DNA of 64,000 nt from Anaerolineae bacterium (GTDB taxonomy: Bacteria; Chloroflexota; Anaerolineae; Anaerolineales; Villigracilaceae), in NCBI GenBank assembly GCA_003130845.1, contig QEXW01000080.1:1-64000 (forward strand), read 5' to 3'. Of this stretch, positions 29,016 through 37,742 are shown one piece after another (positions within the stretch are counted from its first letter, which is position 1; the number at the start of each line of letters is the position of its first letter). The notes beneath the pieces are model-generated. The model made no database searches and was not told the origin of the DNA. It worked only from the letters and a program-made list of their open reading frames with translations. Position numbers and translations under genes: made by a program.

Positions 29016-29387
29016 TTAGGCCGGGCGAATTTGAATGCAGGTGTACTTTCTGCGTCCGAGCAAGCCAATGAGACGAAAGATTTGAAACGCCAGGCCATAT
29101 TTACGACTCATCAAGCGCCTTACATACCGTAGGGCTTGGTCAGAGTCATCTCGGCTAGCACGAGCAGGAAGCCATTCGCCTAGCAATGTCCCATCGGCTT
29201 TGCAGGGAGCAATGTTCACTTGCGGATTGTTACGCACCCGTTTGGCTTTACCTGAATCAGCCTGCGTCCAGACGTAGAGTGAATCTTCTTCTTGAGCAAA
29301 CCAAACCGGCGTGCGAACGCCCGTGCCATTTTTGCGAAAGGTTTCTAGGTTCAGGTATTGGTGGGATTGGAATTGGGTAAAAGACAT
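29016..29387 (-). CDS. PPOX-class (F420-dependent type) oxidoreductase
   Basis: A 123-residue split-beta-barrel protein of the pyridoxamine-phosphate-oxidase-like superfamily. Blocks GTGVRTPVWFAQEEDSLYVW and DSGKAKRVRNNPQVNIAPC match the PPOX-class F420-dependent group; cofactor choice (F420 or FMN) cannot be read from the sequence. It is the last gene of the long leftward pigment and photoprotection row. The 82-nt gap to the cyclase gene holds low-complexity GGGTAATGG/TTGGGAAT-type words. Confidence 0.8.
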   Translation of the reverse strand: MSFTQFQSHQYLNLETFRKNGTGVRTPVWFAQEEDSLYVWTQADSGKAKRVRNNPQVNIAPCKADGTLLGEWLPARASRDDSDQALRYVRRLMSRKYGLAFQIFRLIGLLGRRKYTCIQIRPA

Positions 29388-29469
29388 GGTATGCTCCAGA
29401 GAAAGTTTTGGTCATTGGGGAGTGGTAAAGGGTAATGGAAGATTGGGAATAGCCATTCATCGGTTACTT

Positions 29470-30264
29470 TTACGGCAAGCCTTTGTATCCTCGCGCTTTC
29501 CAGGCGCTGAAACGCTCCCAGCCAAGGTTGGAGAGCATCAGGGTCATGCCAAAGCCAATTAAGATGCAGGTGACGAAGAAAAAGGCCACTTCTTCAAGCG
29601 GTAAGATGCCGAAGAAGTTGATGCCAAGGGTTTGGTCTTTGGAGATTTGCCAAGTGGTGGCGCTGAGGGCGATGATGTCGGTCAGCGATAGGTATAGGCC
29701 GGGGACGAAGATTGCCCAAAAGACAAGTTTGCGATAATGCCAGAGAATATCGGCGCCAAACAAGAATTGCGGGATGATGGGCGGCAAGGCCCAGAAGAAG
29801 ATGATGCCGAGGTAGTTCCATTCGTCCCCGGCGAAGAAGAATTGGATGCTGAAGAATGCCCATAGAACAAGCAGTATTCCGGTTGACCAGTACACTTGTT
29901 TTCGGTTGCGCTGAAAGGTATTTTGGGCAGGCAGAGAGATGCGGCGGGCGAGGAACCACCACCACAGGCCAACCAGGATGGTTTCGACCACGAAGAAGGT
30001 GTATTCCTCGATGGGGACGTAGCCGATGGTGATGCCGGTGACAAGTTCTGGGTTGTAGTACCAGACGCCGGTGGCAACTAAGTAATTGTCCCAGGGGGTG
30101 GTATAGGTGAGGGCCAAAATGACGTGAACAAAGATTATCAGCGGCACTTTTTTGGCGTCAAACCCAGGGGTGGGACGTCCGGCACGCAAGTCCAGCCAGG
30201 TGATGAGGAGCAGGATAACGATAGGAACAAGGACAAAGAGGATGAGGAAGTTGAAGTAGGTCAT
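29470..30264 (-). CDS. Lycopene cyclase, fused CrtYc/CrtYd type
   Basis: 264 residues, strongly hydrophobic, with about seven helices arranged as two related halves. The first half has TTPWDNYLVATGVWYYNPE and the PIEEYTFFVVET motif; the second repeats it as LPLEEVAFFFVTCILIGFG. Heterodimeric CrtYc/CrtYd of actinobacteria and fused fungal or archaeal cyclases have these same motifs. It should form beta-ionone or epsilon rings on lycopene in the membrane. The start overlaps the stop of the P450 gene by 4 nt (ATGA), so the two are translationally coupled. It works downstream of crtB and crtI found 11-14 kb to the right. Confidence 0.85.
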   Translation of the reverse strand: MTYFNFLILFVLVPIVILLLITWLDLRAGRPTPGFDAKKVPLIIFVHVILALTYTTPWDNYLVATGVWYYNPELVTGITIGYVPIEEYTFFVVETILVGLWWWFLARRISLPAQNTFQRNRKQVYWSTGILLVLWAFFSIQFFFAGDEWNYLGIIFFWALPPIIPQFLFGADILWHYRKLVFWAIFVPGLYLSLTDIIALSATTWQISKDQTLGINFFGILPLEEVAFFFVTCILIGFGMTLMLSNLGWERFSAWKARGYKGLP

Positions 30265-31658
30265 TCGGGATTGGGTGATTTAGTGATTTGGTGATTGGGC
30301 AAGTTTGTGATTGAGTGGTTGCGACGGGTGACGCGCAGAAAAACACCGGGGCGGGGTTCGAGGGTGGCGCCCATGTGAGGCAACGGATTTTTGAAGCGGA
30401 AAAACGGAGCAGATAACGGATGAAGCGTAGAAGCGGATGGGGGAACGGATGAAGCGGATGAGACAGGGGTAAATTCGAAGGTTTCGAGCAGGTAACGTAG
30501 GACGAGGCGGGCTTCCATCTGGCCGAAGGCCGCTCCAATGCAGGCGCGTGGCCCGCCACCAAAGGGGATGTAGGCCATTGGGGGAGTCTGGCGGCCGTGA
30601 GCGAAGCGTTCGGGGCAGAATTGGTCGGGGTTTTCCCAGATGGCCGGGGCGCGGTGGGTCAGGTATATCGAGTAGAACATGCGCGCCCCGGCGGGAATGG
30701 TCTGGCCTTCGCCAAAAGTAACCTCTTCAGCCACAATGCGATTGCCGATGTGAATCGGCGGGTAGAGGCGCAGGGTCTCTTTGATGACCTGGTCGAGCAG
30801 AGGCGGGGTTTTATCGGGCGGGGTTTCGGCGAGTTGGCGCTGGAGTTCGGTATACGTTTCGGGGTGTTGCCCAAGCATGGCAAAGACCCAGGCCAGGAGC
30901 GCGGTGGAGGTGTCGTGACCAGCGATGAGCATGGTCAGCATTTGGTCGCGGATGATGTCATCGGGGAGGCCGGCGTCTATCAGGTGTTGGAGTAGGTCAT
31001 CAGAGATTGGTAGTTGGTGATTGGCGATTGCGGCGCGGCGGGCGGCGATGATTTCATACAAGTAAGCATCGAGGGCTTGCAGGTGCTTTTTGTAGCCGGG
31101 GCGGGGAATTTTGCGCCAGATAATCCATGCGCCAGGGGAGATGTAGTCAATGGCTTTCAGGATGGGCGTCCAAATTCTGGGCAAATCGTCCCAGGCGTCG
31201 CGGCTGAAAAGGGCCTGGATGATGATGAGCAGGGCAATTTTGCGGCCCTCGACCAGCATATCCACTACTTGTCCATCTTGCCAGGTGGCGCTGACCCGTT
31301 CTGCCTGTTCGCGCATCATCGCCGCGTAGCGCGGCAATTGAGCCGGATGAAGCGATTGTTCCATCAGTTTGCGATACTGGTCATGCTCCTCCCCATCGGT
31401 GACGAGGACGCCGCGCCGCAGCAGGTCGGCTACCGGGTCATGGTTGCGCCACAGGAATTTGTCCCGCTCGGTGACAAGAACCTTGCGGGCCGCTTCGGGG
31501 CCGAAGACGATGTATGGTTTGAAGAACGGCAGGGGAACCTGGAAAAAGCGTCCCGCCCGTTCGGCCATGACGCGCAGCGGACCAAGTGGGGATTTTTCGG
31601 CGAGGAAGGCTTTCAGTACGGCCAGGCCGGTTTGAGGGTCGGAGCCAGGGGATTTCAT
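30261..31658 (-). CDS. Cytochrome P450, probable carotenoid hydroxylase, with repeat-derived insert and tail
   Basis: 465 residues. The I-helix motif is AGHDTSTA, the K-helix ExxR is KETLRLYPP, and the heme-binding loop is FGGGPRACIGAAFG. Overall style resembles bacterial CYP families close to plant CYP97 and Thermus CYP175 carotene hydroxylases. The 4-nt overlap with lycopene cyclase supports hydroxylation of ring carotenoids; this is inference. Two oddities lie near the C-terminus. An insert encoded by GCGGAT-type repeats (30410-30470; SSASSVPPSASTLHPLSAPF) follows FEFTPV. The last 20 or so residues (SITNLPNHQITKSPNPE) come from a simple repeat that elsewhere would be intergenic. No clear ribosome binding site precedes the ATG. 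Confidence 0.88.
   Translation of the reverse strand: MKSPGSDPQTGLAVLKAFLAEKSPLGPLRVMAERAGRFFQVPLPFFKPYIVFGPEAARKVLVTERDKFLWRNHDPVADLLRRGVLVTDGEEHDQYRKLMEQSLHPAQLPRYAAMMREQAERVSATWQDGQVVDMLVEGRKIALLIIIQALFSRDAWDDLPRIWTPILKAIDYISPGAWIIWRKIPRPGYKKHLQALDAYLYEIIAARRAAIANHQLPISDDLLQHLIDAGLPDDIIRDQMLTMLIAGHDTSTALLAWVFAMLGQHPETYTELQRQLAETPPDKTPPLLDQVIKETLRLYPPIHIGNRIVAEEVTFGEGQTIPAGARMFYSIYLTHRAPAIWENPDQFCPERFAHGRQTPPMAYIPFGGGPRACIGAAFGQMEARLVLRYLLETFEFTPVSSASSVPPSASTLHPLSAPFFRFKNPLPHMGATLEPRPGVFLRVTRRNHSITNLPNHQITKSPNPE
30265..30310. repeat. GTGATT-type simple repeat encoding the P450 tail
   Basis: Plus-strand words GGGTGATTTAGTGATTTGGTGATTGG repeat with irregular 8-9 nt spacing. They lie inside the 3' end of the P450 reading frame directly before the overlapping cyclase start. 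Confidence 0.75.
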
Positions 31659-31666
31659 AGCGTGTT

Positions 31667-31810
31667 ATGGGTTGTCCAGTTGTTCGGTTGTTCGGCTAGG
31701 CGGTTGTTGGGTTAGCCGGTTTATCAGTTATCCGGTTGCCCGGTTTATCAGTTATCCGGTTGCCCGGTTTATCAGTTATCCGGTTGCCCGGTTTATCCGT
31801 TGTCCGGTTG
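31667..31810. repeat. 24-bp tandem repeat (CCGGTTTATCAGTTATCCGGTTGC), more than 3 copies
   Basis: Copies start at 31716, 31740 and 31764 with exact 24-bp period, and a partial one at 31788. Degenerate GGTTGTTCGG words flank them from 31667. The repeat runs into the 3' end of the photolyase gene, whose last residues (SSNQPDNG) it encodes. Each 24-bp unit is itself made of shorter CCGGTT words. Confidence 0.92.
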
Positions 31811-33307
31811 GTTGGAAGATAGTTTGGCGATGGAGTAGGCTTTTAGGGTGCGTTCGCGCGCTTTTTCGCGGTCTACGATGGGTTGGGAGGGGTAGCCAGG
31901 GATGCGAATGCGTTTTTCCCAAGGGGCATGAATGACATCGGCAGGTAAGTGGGCGAGTTCGGGGACCCATTTGCGGATGTAGTCGCCGTTCGGGTCGAAT
32001 TTTTGGCTTTGCAGGACGGGGTTGAAGATGCGAAAGTAGGGTGCGGCGTCGGTGCCGGTGCCAGCCGTCCATTGCCAGCCGCCGTTGTTGGTGGCAGGGT
32101 CGCCGTCGAGCAGGTTGTCCATGAACCAGCGTTCGCCCCACTGCCAGTTTATCAGTAAATCTTTGACGAGGAAAGACGCAACAATCATGCGGGCGCGGTT
32201 GTGCATCCAGCCGATGGTACGCAGTTGGCGCATGGCGGCATCGACCACCGGAACGCCGGTGCGGCCTGCTTTCCAGGCTTCAAATTCGGTTTCGTCGTTG
32301 CGCCAGGGGATGTTGGCAAGGGCCGGGTTGAAGGCGGTGCGGCTGACGTGGGGAAAGTGGTAGAGGATGGCAATGTAGAATTCGCGCCAGATGAGTTCGT
32401 TGAGCCAGGTGGCGGCGCCGTTTTCAGGTTGACCAGTTGCTCGGTTTTGCTGTTCGCTTTTCAATGCTTGCGCTACAGCTTGGCGCATGGAAATCATGCC
32501 GAAGCGAATGTAGGGCGAGAGGGCGGAGGTGCCGTCGAGGTCAAGGCGGTTGCGGGTTTGGTGGTATTGGGTGATTTTCGGATGGGGGGATTGGGTGAAT
32601 TGGTATAGGCGGCGCTGGGCTTCACGTTCGCCGGGGGGGAATGGGGCAGCGGATTCGTGAAGCGGATAAGCGGATGAGGCAGCGGATTCGTGAAGCGGAG
32701 AAGCGGATGGGGCAGCGGATTCGTGAAGCGGAGAAGCGGATGAGGCAGCGGATTGGGCAGCGGATTCGTGAAGCGGATAAGCGGATAGGGAAACGGATGC
32801 GGGCAGGGTGACGGGCGGGAAATGTTTCGGCGCAGGGAGCAGGGTCAGGTTGGCAGGTAGCAGGGCTTTCCAGGCTTTGCTGAAGGGGGTGAAGACGGTG
32901 TAGGGGCTGCCATCCGGTTTGAGGACAGAGGCCGGGTGATGCACAGTTTGCCCCTGTACCAGGGTGAGTGGCAAGGATTCGGCTATGCGCTGGTCACGAG
33001 CGCGGGCGTAGGGAGTGTAGTCTTCTTCAGCGAAGATGGCTTGCGCGCCGGTTTCGATGATGAGATTGAGCAGTTCAATTTCGGGTTTGCCGCGCCGAAT
33101 GACCAGACCGGAGCCTCGTTTTTGCAGTTCGGCATCCAGTTCGGCCAGGCCGCCAAACAGGAACGCTTGGCGGCGGGCAGGGGTGCGTTCAAGCAGATGG
33201 GGGTCGAGGATGAAAACGGGAATCACCAGCCCGCGCTTAAGCGCTTCATGTAAGGCCGGGTTGTCGGAGAGACGAAGGTCGCGGCGAATCCACCAGAGTG
33301 AGATCAT
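31793..33307 (-). CDS. phr: Deoxyribodipyrimidine photolyase with 33-bp-repeat insertion
   Basis: About 504 residues. The N-terminal antenna domain begins [17 protein letters not shown]. The FAD domain contains [54 protein letters not shown] and the DNA-binding and FAD blocks [22 protein letters not shown]. It should repair cyclobutane pyrimidine dimers with light. Between the two domains is a tandem insertion of an 11-residue unit (SA[Y/S]PLHESAA plus one), four copies and one short, encoded at 32646-32789. The frame and all catalytic blocks are intact. The start at 33307 is the family start; the extension to 33382 is not conserved in character. It is the 3' neighbour of an SDR gene. Confidence 0.92.
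   Translation of the reverse strand: MISLWWIRRDLRLSDNPALHEALKRGLVIPVFILDPHLLERTPARRQAFLFGGLAELDAELQKRGSGLVIRRGKPEIELLNLIIETGAQAIFAEEDYTPYARARDQRIAESLPLTLVQGQTVHHPASVLKPDGSPYTVFTPFSKAWKALLPANLTLLPAPKHFPPVTLPASVSLSAYPLHESAAQSAASSASPLHESAAPSASPLHESAASSAYPLHESAAPFPPGEREAQRRLYQFTQSPHPKITQYHQTRNRLDLDGTSALSPYIRFGMISMRQAVAQALKSEQQNRATGQPENGAATWLNELIWREFYIAILYHFPHVSRTAFNPALANIPWRNDETEFEAWKAGRTGVPVVDAAMRQLRTIGWMHNRARMIVASFLVKDLLINWQWGERWFMDNLLDGDPATNNGGWQWTAGTGTDAAPYFRIFNPVLQSQKFDPNGDYIRKWVPELAHLPADVIHAPWEKRIRIPGYPSQPIVDREKARERTLKAYSIAKLSSNQPDNG
32646..32789. repeat. 33-bp in-frame minisatellite inside the photolyase gene
   Basis: Plus-strand units start at 32646, 32679, 32712 and 32757, each 33 bp, with a 12-bp partial unit at 32745. 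The core word is GAAGCGGATAAGCGGATGAG. All units and the partial are multiples of three, so the frame is kept. The same core word occurs in the P450 gene at 30410-30470. Confidence 0.95.
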
Positions 33308-33344
33308 ACGGAATAGGGAATGTAGAATGGAGAGTGATGGTGAA

Positions 33345-33977
33345 TTAGGAAATATCCAGGACGCCGGTTTTGTCTTCTTCAAGGGCGGTCAGTATTTTTT
33401 CTGCCAGCGCTTGCGGGCTGAGGGCGTTTTTGGGCATGGAGAAGGGCACTTTTTTCCAGAAGGGGGTATCCACCGCACCGGGGCGAATGACGAGGACTGG
33501 CAGGCGGGTTTCTTTGCGCAGGACTTCGGCGAAGGCTTCTAGTCCGGCTTTGGCGGCGGCGTAGGCCGAGAGGCCAGGCAGGCGCAATCGTTCATGCACT
33601 GCGCCAATGAATACCAGACGGGCATCGGCTTTTAGGTGCGGCAGGCTGGCTTGGGCTGTCAGGAAGGCGCCGGTCAGGTTGGCGGAGAGGATGCGATTCC
33701 AGTCAGCAGGGGTCATTTCAGCAGTTTTGAGGGAGGCAATGTCGCCGGCGGCGTAGATGAATAGGTCGAAGGGCGCGCCCATGCCAGCGGCCATGCGCGC
33801 TGCGGCGCTGACCTGGGGCGGTTGGGAAAGGTCGGCGGCGATGACGTGCGGGGTGAGGCTTTTCATTTCGGCAGGATGGCGCGAGATGGCGACCACCGTG
33901 TGGCCGGAGGCGGTCAGTTGTTGGGTCAGGGCTTTGCCGATGCCACCGGCAGCGCCCCAGAGCAGGGTTGAGGGCAT
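33345..33977 (-). CDS. Short-chain dehydrogenase/reductase
   Basis: A 210-residue SDR. The N-terminal cofactor motif is [11 protein letters not shown], the NAG-like motif is IYAAGDI, and the active-site pair is YAAAK, with PGAVDTPFW following. The substrate is unknown. It lies between uvsE (21-nt gap) and the photolyase (37-nt gap, filled with GAATAGGGAATG-type words) in the leftward photoprotection row, so it may act on pigment or be only co-transcribed. Confidence 0.88.
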   Translation of the reverse strand: MPSTLLWGAAGGIGKALTQQLTASGHTVVAISRHPAEMKSLTPHVIAADLSQPPQVSAAARMAAGMGAPFDLFIYAAGDIASLKTAEMTPADWNRILSANLTGAFLTAQASLPHLKADARLVFIGAVHERLRLPGLSAYAAAKAGLEAFAEVLRKETRLPVLVIRPGAVDTPFWKKVPFSMPKNALSPQALAEKILTALEEDKTGVLDIS

Positions 33978-33998
33978 AGGAACTCCAGGGTGCAGGAA

Positions 33999-34886
33999 TT
34001 AGTAAGCAGGTATCGGATGTTCGGCGGTGAGAGCCAGCAGGGCTTCGTCTTTGGCTTTGGCTTCGAGCATGAGGTCGAAGTTGCCCAATTGGGTCCAGCG
34101 CGCCAGCCATTCGCGGAATTCGTCTGGGTCGGCGTAATCGGCATGGTTGCCGATTCGTCCGTCGAGGGCCTGGGAGGAGAAGTGGACTTTGGGCGGGCCG
34201 TCTTCCGCTTTCCAGGTGGCAAAGACCCGCTCCAGCAGGTCTTGGAGCGCGCCGGGGCCGGGGTTGGCGGCGTAGTGCAGGTTGTCGAATACGACCGGCA
34301 GGCCGGTCCGCTCCGAGACCCAGAGCGCATCCGCCGGGGTGTAGGAACGTTCGTCGTTTTCGATGACCAGGCGGCGGCGCAGGGAATGCGGTAGGGTTTG
34401 GACAATCTCGACGAAGCGGGCCAGGGCGGCGGGTTTGTGGCCATACGTCCCGCCCAGGTGGATGACGATTTTCGAGGCGGTATCCATGCCCAGGGCGTCG
34501 AGAAAGGCGGCGGAGTAGGTTATCTCTTCGATGGCGCGGCGGACAATTTGCGGGTCGGGCGAGTTTAGAACGGTGTATTGCCCAGGGTGGAAGGAAAGAC
34601 GCATGTCGTGCTGACGGGCAAAGGCGCCGATTTCATCCAAATCATGCCGAAATTCGGCCTGCCAATCGAGCGTATTAACCGGGTGCGAGGCAAACGGCAC
34701 GACGCTGGAACCAATCCGAAAGAGCAGCCAGCCATGCGCCAGGTTGTGCCGCAGGATTTCGCGCAGGTCGGCCAGGTTTTGGCGGGTGAGGGCGCGCAGT
34801 TTGTCTGGCGTGGCGGCGCGCAGGATGGTTTCGTGATTGGTGGTACGCCCCGTGAGCCGCGAAACGCAAGGATAGCCAATGCGCAT
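33999..34886 (-). CDS. uvsE: UV-damage endonuclease UvsE/UVDE
   Basis: A 295-residue TIM-barrel endonuclease. Family blocks are RIGYPCVSRLT at the N-terminus, LSFHPGQYTVLNSPD, VIHLGGTYGHK, VIENDERSYTPAD, VVFDNLHYAANP and DLMLEAKAKDEALL, which carry the metal-binding His, Glu and Asp residues. It nicks DNA 5' of UV photoproducts, providing light-independent repair complementary to the photolyase two genes downstream. It starts 1 nt after the stop of the upstream hypothetical gene, showing tight coupling. Confidence 0.95.
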   Translation of the reverse strand: MRIGYPCVSRLTGRTTNHETILRAATPDKLRALTRQNLADLREILRHNLAHGWLLFRIGSSVVPFASHPVNTLDWQAEFRHDLDEIGAFARQHDMRLSFHPGQYTVLNSPDPQIVRRAIEEITYSAAFLDALGMDTASKIVIHLGGTYGHKPAALARFVEIVQTLPHSLRRRLVIENDERSYTPADALWVSERTGLPVVFDNLHYAANPGPGALQDLLERVFATWKAEDGPPKVHFSSQALDGRIGNHADYADPDEFREWLARWTQLGNFDLMLEAKAKDEALLALTAEHPIPAY

Positions 34887-34887
34887 G

Positions 34888-35529
34888 TCAGCCCGCGCTT
34901 TCGCTCAAGGTATGGACAACGGGCGGCTGTCGATTGATTTCCAGGGTCAGCCTGCCATTGCGGTCGAGTTGGAGTTTGCCACTGTTGCCTGCGCTGTCGG
35001 CTAGGTTCAGGAATCCATACGCACGAATGCGGGTGGGGCGAAACAGTGATAAGGCCAGTTCGCTGGTAATGACGCCGGTCAACGTGGCCTGGTAGCCGCC
35101 ACAGGTGAAATGGAAGTGTGAGGGGGCCGGCATGCCCAGCCCGCGCAGACCAACGGTCGTGCCGGTGATTTCCTCGCGCCCGCTGAACACCGCGCTGCCA
35201 TCCGGCGCGACGACGCGATACGCAATGCGGTAGTGCGGAGAGACCGTTTCAAGCCGCGCCCAAACATCCCAGCCAGTGGCCGGGTCGGCTTCAACGAGTT
35301 CTTCGCCCGGGCGGTTGAAACGCGGCTGGTAATAGGCCGGGCCATACGAAACCGAAGCCGCTGCCGCATAGCAGGCAACCTGCTCTAGCGCGGCGGCAGC
35401 GTTGCCCGCCGAGAGCATCGCTGCCACCGGAAGCAGCCAGCGGGTTTTGTGCATTCGGCGCACGATGTAGCCCAGCAGGGTAATGCCCTGGGGAGGCAGT
35501 TCGTAGCGGGTCAGGGAGGTCTCGGCCAT
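34888..35529 (-). CDS. Hypothetical protein in the photoprotection row
   Basis: 213 residues; I do not recognise the family. There is one hydrophobic stretch near residues 25-45 (TRWLLPVAAMLSAGNAAAAL), then a mainly beta-looking domain with few charged clusters (YQPRFNRPGEELVEADPATG, FSGREEITGTTVGLRGLGMP, FHFTCGGYQATLTGV). The start at 35529 (MAETSLTRYELPPQG) falls 13 nt after the neighbouring DICT-like gene and is preferred over a longer frame that would run through that gene. It is tightly packed between the DICT-like gene and uvsE. Confidence 0.7.
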   Translation of the reverse strand: MAETSLTRYELPPQGITLLGYIVRRMHKTRWLLPVAAMLSAGNAAAALEQVACYAAAASVSYGPAYYQPRFNRPGEELVEADPATGWDVWARLETVSPHYRIAYRVVAPDGSAVFSGREEITGTTVGLRGLGMPAPSHFHFTCGGYQATLTGVITSELALSLFRPTRIRAYGFLNLADSAGNSGKLQLDRNGRLTLEINRQPPVVHTLSESAG

Positions 35530-35542
35530 CACAAAACTCGTG

Positions 35543-36118
35543 TTATTCGAGCAGTTCTGGCAAGGTTGGTTCGCCAACTTGTTGCGGGAAAAGTTTGTGC
35601 ATGACGGTGATGACCTTGTAGGCGAAGTTGGGGTCAAACGTGTAGAAGCCTTCGTACATGCGCGGTTCGCCCTTGAGCCTTTCACCGGGGTTGATTTCTT
35701 CGGCCAGCAAGGTCATGTGAATGCCCGGCCCGTAGGCAATGACAAACCAGTAGTTTTCCAGGGGCGTGCCGCTGGTATCTACGGCAGTGGTGCGGGCAAA
35801 GTCAGGTAGAGTCACATCCGGCACGCCGTAAAGCCATAGACCGACCGAAGCTTGCGCCACGCGGTGATAGCGTTCTTCCTGGTCTGCAACGCGGGAGAAA
35901 TACTGAAACGAAACGTGCGTCTCCGAAATGCCGGGGCTGGCGATAATGGCATCTTCAATCATGTGGCTGATTTCAACCATGCCTTGCACGGTGAAGATGT
36001 ATCGGAAGTTAACTCGATAGAGGTCTTCGCGCGTGGCGCTCTTGAGGAAGGCTTCGGTGCGTGGCGGGAAGAGCGGCATGAGTTTGCCAAAGAAGTTGCT
36101 TAAGATGTCTTTTTGCAT
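35543..36118 (-). CDS. Probable DICT-domain sensory protein
   Basis: A 191-residue soluble protein. The block MVEISHMIEDAIIASPG, the aromatic FQYFSRVADQEERYHRVAQ and LWLYGVPD, and the final NYWFVIAYGPGIHMTLLAEE resemble the DICT sensory domain, which is known fused to diguanylate cyclases and two-component proteins and is common in light-responsive phyla. Here it is nearly the entire protein with only about 30 extra N-terminal residues. No output domain is present, so it would act by protein contact or ligand binding. AGGAGA 7 nt before the ATG marks the start. The assignment rests on motif memory and should be held loosely. Confidence 0.55.
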   Translation of the reverse strand: MQKDILSNFFGKLMPLFPPRTEAFLKSATREDLYRVNFRYIFTVQGMVEISHMIEDAIIASPGISETHVSFQYFSRVADQEERYHRVAQASVGLWLYGVPDVTLPDFARTTAVDTSGTPLENYWFVIAYGPGIHMTLLAEEINPGERLKGEPRMYEGFYTFDPNFAYKVITVMHKLFPQQVGEPTLPELLE

Positions 36119-36119
36119 A

Positions 36120-36204
36120 TGTGGTTCTCCTGTTTTCCGGTTGACCTGTTTTCCGGTTTGTCGGTTTTCCGGTTGACCTGTTTTCCGGTTTGTCGGTTGG
36201 CCGG
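36120..36204. repeat. TTTTCCGGTT-type minisatellite
   Basis: CCTGTTTTCCGGTTGACCTG and TTTTCCGGTTTGTCGG words alternate twice with a period of about 41 nt, filling the whole gap between the CrtI-like gene and the DICT-like gene. The same CCGGTT word is used in the other repeats of this region. Confidence 0.88.
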
Positions 36205-37650
36205 TTATCTGCTTCCGTTCAAAAGTCTGGCCACGCGCATTGCGCCCAGGGTCACTCCGGCAGTGGATTGGCCGGGGAAAATGCTATCGCCTACCAGCCA
36301 CAGGTTGCGGAAGCCGGTCTGCGGGCCACGCGCGGCAAAGAGCGAAGTCTGCGGGAAGCCGCCCACCATGCCCAGGGGGCGGCGGGTGTAAAACTCGTAG
36401 GTCTGCGGCGCGCCAGGCAGGACGAGTTCGGCGGCGGCGCGAAAGCCCGGCAAGGCGCGCTCGGCGGCGGCCAACACTTTTTCGGCATAGCGCGCTTTGC
36501 GTTGTTCGTAAGTGGCCTCGTCCAGCCCTTGCCAATCGGCAATGCGCGTATGGGTTGAGAGAATGGCCGCGCGCATGCCCGCCGGGGCGCGGGAGGGGTC
36601 ATCGAGCGGTGAAAGCGAGATGAAGACCGAATTGCCCTCGCCGAGCGGCTGCTCCACATCCACAATCACTTGATGATGGGTGATGGATGTTGAAATTTTC
36701 TCGGCCCGAACCCCAGCGTGGACGACGAAGGCGCCCCACATCCAGGGCCGGGAGCGCGTTTCACGCCTTAGCCTGTCCGGCGCGGCTTCGCCGAGCAGGG
36801 TTTCCAACGCCCAGGGGGTCAGGTTGGCGAGGAAGACATCGGCTTCGAAGCGCATCTGCCTGGCAGTGATAAGCGCGCGAACGAATCCGTTGCGCGTTTC
36901 GAGGCGGGTCACGCGCTGACGGTATTTCACCTCGCCGCCGTTGGCTTGTATCCAGTGGACAAGCGTTTCGGCAATCGCGCCCATGCCGCCCCGCATGTGC
37001 ATCACGCCCCGGCGGGGTAAATCTAGCACCGATGAGCCGTAGAGCGCGTCCGCGTGGTCGCTGATGGCCTGGGCTGAAATCAGCAGGTTGCCATCCACAA
37101 AGGCTTTGAAGGCCGGGGTGGTCTCACGCGGCAGAAGTTGGCGCATTTTGCTGAAGATGTACGGCGCGGCGGCGAAGGTTTGCGGGCGCAAGGCCAGCGG
37201 CAGGCGCGCCGCTTCGCTGAGGGTGGCCGGAGGCCAGGGGAAGTCGCGGGCGGCAATGTCCCAGGCGATTTTGGCGAGTTTTTCTTGTTTCTGCCAGAAT
37301 CGCGCCGAAAAAGGGAATTTGGTAAGGTACTCTTCGCGCCAGCGGGCAGGGTCCACCCACTGATAGACGGATTCATTAGGTAAGTGCGTCCCCCAGGCGG
37401 CGTCGGTGATGGGCGTCACCGGCCATTCCAGGCCGAGGAGGTCGGCCAGGCGGGTGTGCGGCCCGGTGGGGTCGAAGCCGCCGGCCAGGGTCGCACCGGC
37501 GTCAAAGCGGTAGCCTTTGTGAAAGAAGGTTCCGGCGCAGCCGCCGGGGTAGGTTCCGGCTTCTAGCACGGTCACTTGCCAGCCGCGTTTGAGCAGGAGT
37601 GCGGCGGCGGTCAGCCCGCCAATGCCGGCGCCGATGATGAGGACGCGCAT
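36205..37650 (-). CDS. CrtI-family carotenoid oxidoreductase (CrtISO/CrtO-like)
   Basis: 481 residues. The N-terminal FAD motif is VLIIGAGIGGLTAAALL followed by VLEAGTYPGGCAGTFF and YRFDAGATL. The C-terminal FAD block is NLWLVGDSIFPGQSTAGVTLG. The latter two blocks resemble carotene isomerase and CrtO-type members more than the classical phytoene desaturase encoded at 41646. It may isomerise, desaturate or ketolate a carotenoid; the exact reaction cannot be fixed. The ATG at 37650 directly follows a minisatellite and has no obvious Shine-Dalgarno sequence. Confidence 0.85.
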   Translation of the reverse strand: MRVLIIGAGIGGLTAAALLLKRGWQVTVLEAGTYPGGCAGTFFHKGYRFDAGATLAGGFDPTGPHTRLADLLGLEWPVTPITDAAWGTHLPNESVYQWVDPARWREEYLTKFPFSARFWQKQEKLAKIAWDIAARDFPWPPATLSEAARLPLALRPQTFAAAPYIFSKMRQLLPRETTPAFKAFVDGNLLISAQAISDHADALYGSSVLDLPRRGVMHMRGGMGAIAETLVHWIQANGGEVKYRQRVTRLETRNGFVRALITARQMRFEADVFLANLTPWALETLLGEAAPDRLRRETRSRPWMWGAFVVHAGVRAEKISTSITHHQVIVDVEQPLGEGNSVFISLSPLDDPSRAPAGMRAAILSTHTRIADWQGLDEATYEQRKARYAEKVLAAAERALPGFRAAAELVLPGAPQTYEFYTRRPLGMVGGFPQTSLFAARGPQTGFRNLWLVGDSIFPGQSTAGVTLGAMRVARLLNGSR

Positions 37651-37652
37651 GA

Positions 37653-37738
37653 GATGTATCCAGTTATCCAGTTATCCAGTTATCCAGTTATCCAGTTATC
37701 CGGTTATCCGGTTGTGCGGTTGTGCGGTTGTCTGGTCA
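37653..37738. repeat. 9-bp tandem repeat TTATCCAGT / TTATCCGGT
   Basis: Five consecutive TTATCCAGT-type units change into TTATCCGGT and then TTGTGCGGT units, all in the gap between the MFS gene and the CrtI-like gene. The regular 9-bp period and the change of one base at a time indicate slippage or recent expansion. Confidence 0.92.
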
Positions 37739-37742
37739 ACCA

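Noticed and set aside
31667-31810. CRISPR-like array
   Set aside because: Repeats are contiguous without unique spacers, contain shorter internal words, and no cas genes are nearby. The same applies to 36120-36204 and 37653-37738.
33308-33382. Extended photolyase N-terminus
   Set aside because: The additional 25 residues are encoded by low-complexity GAATAGGGAATG-type intergenic words and precede the normal family start.
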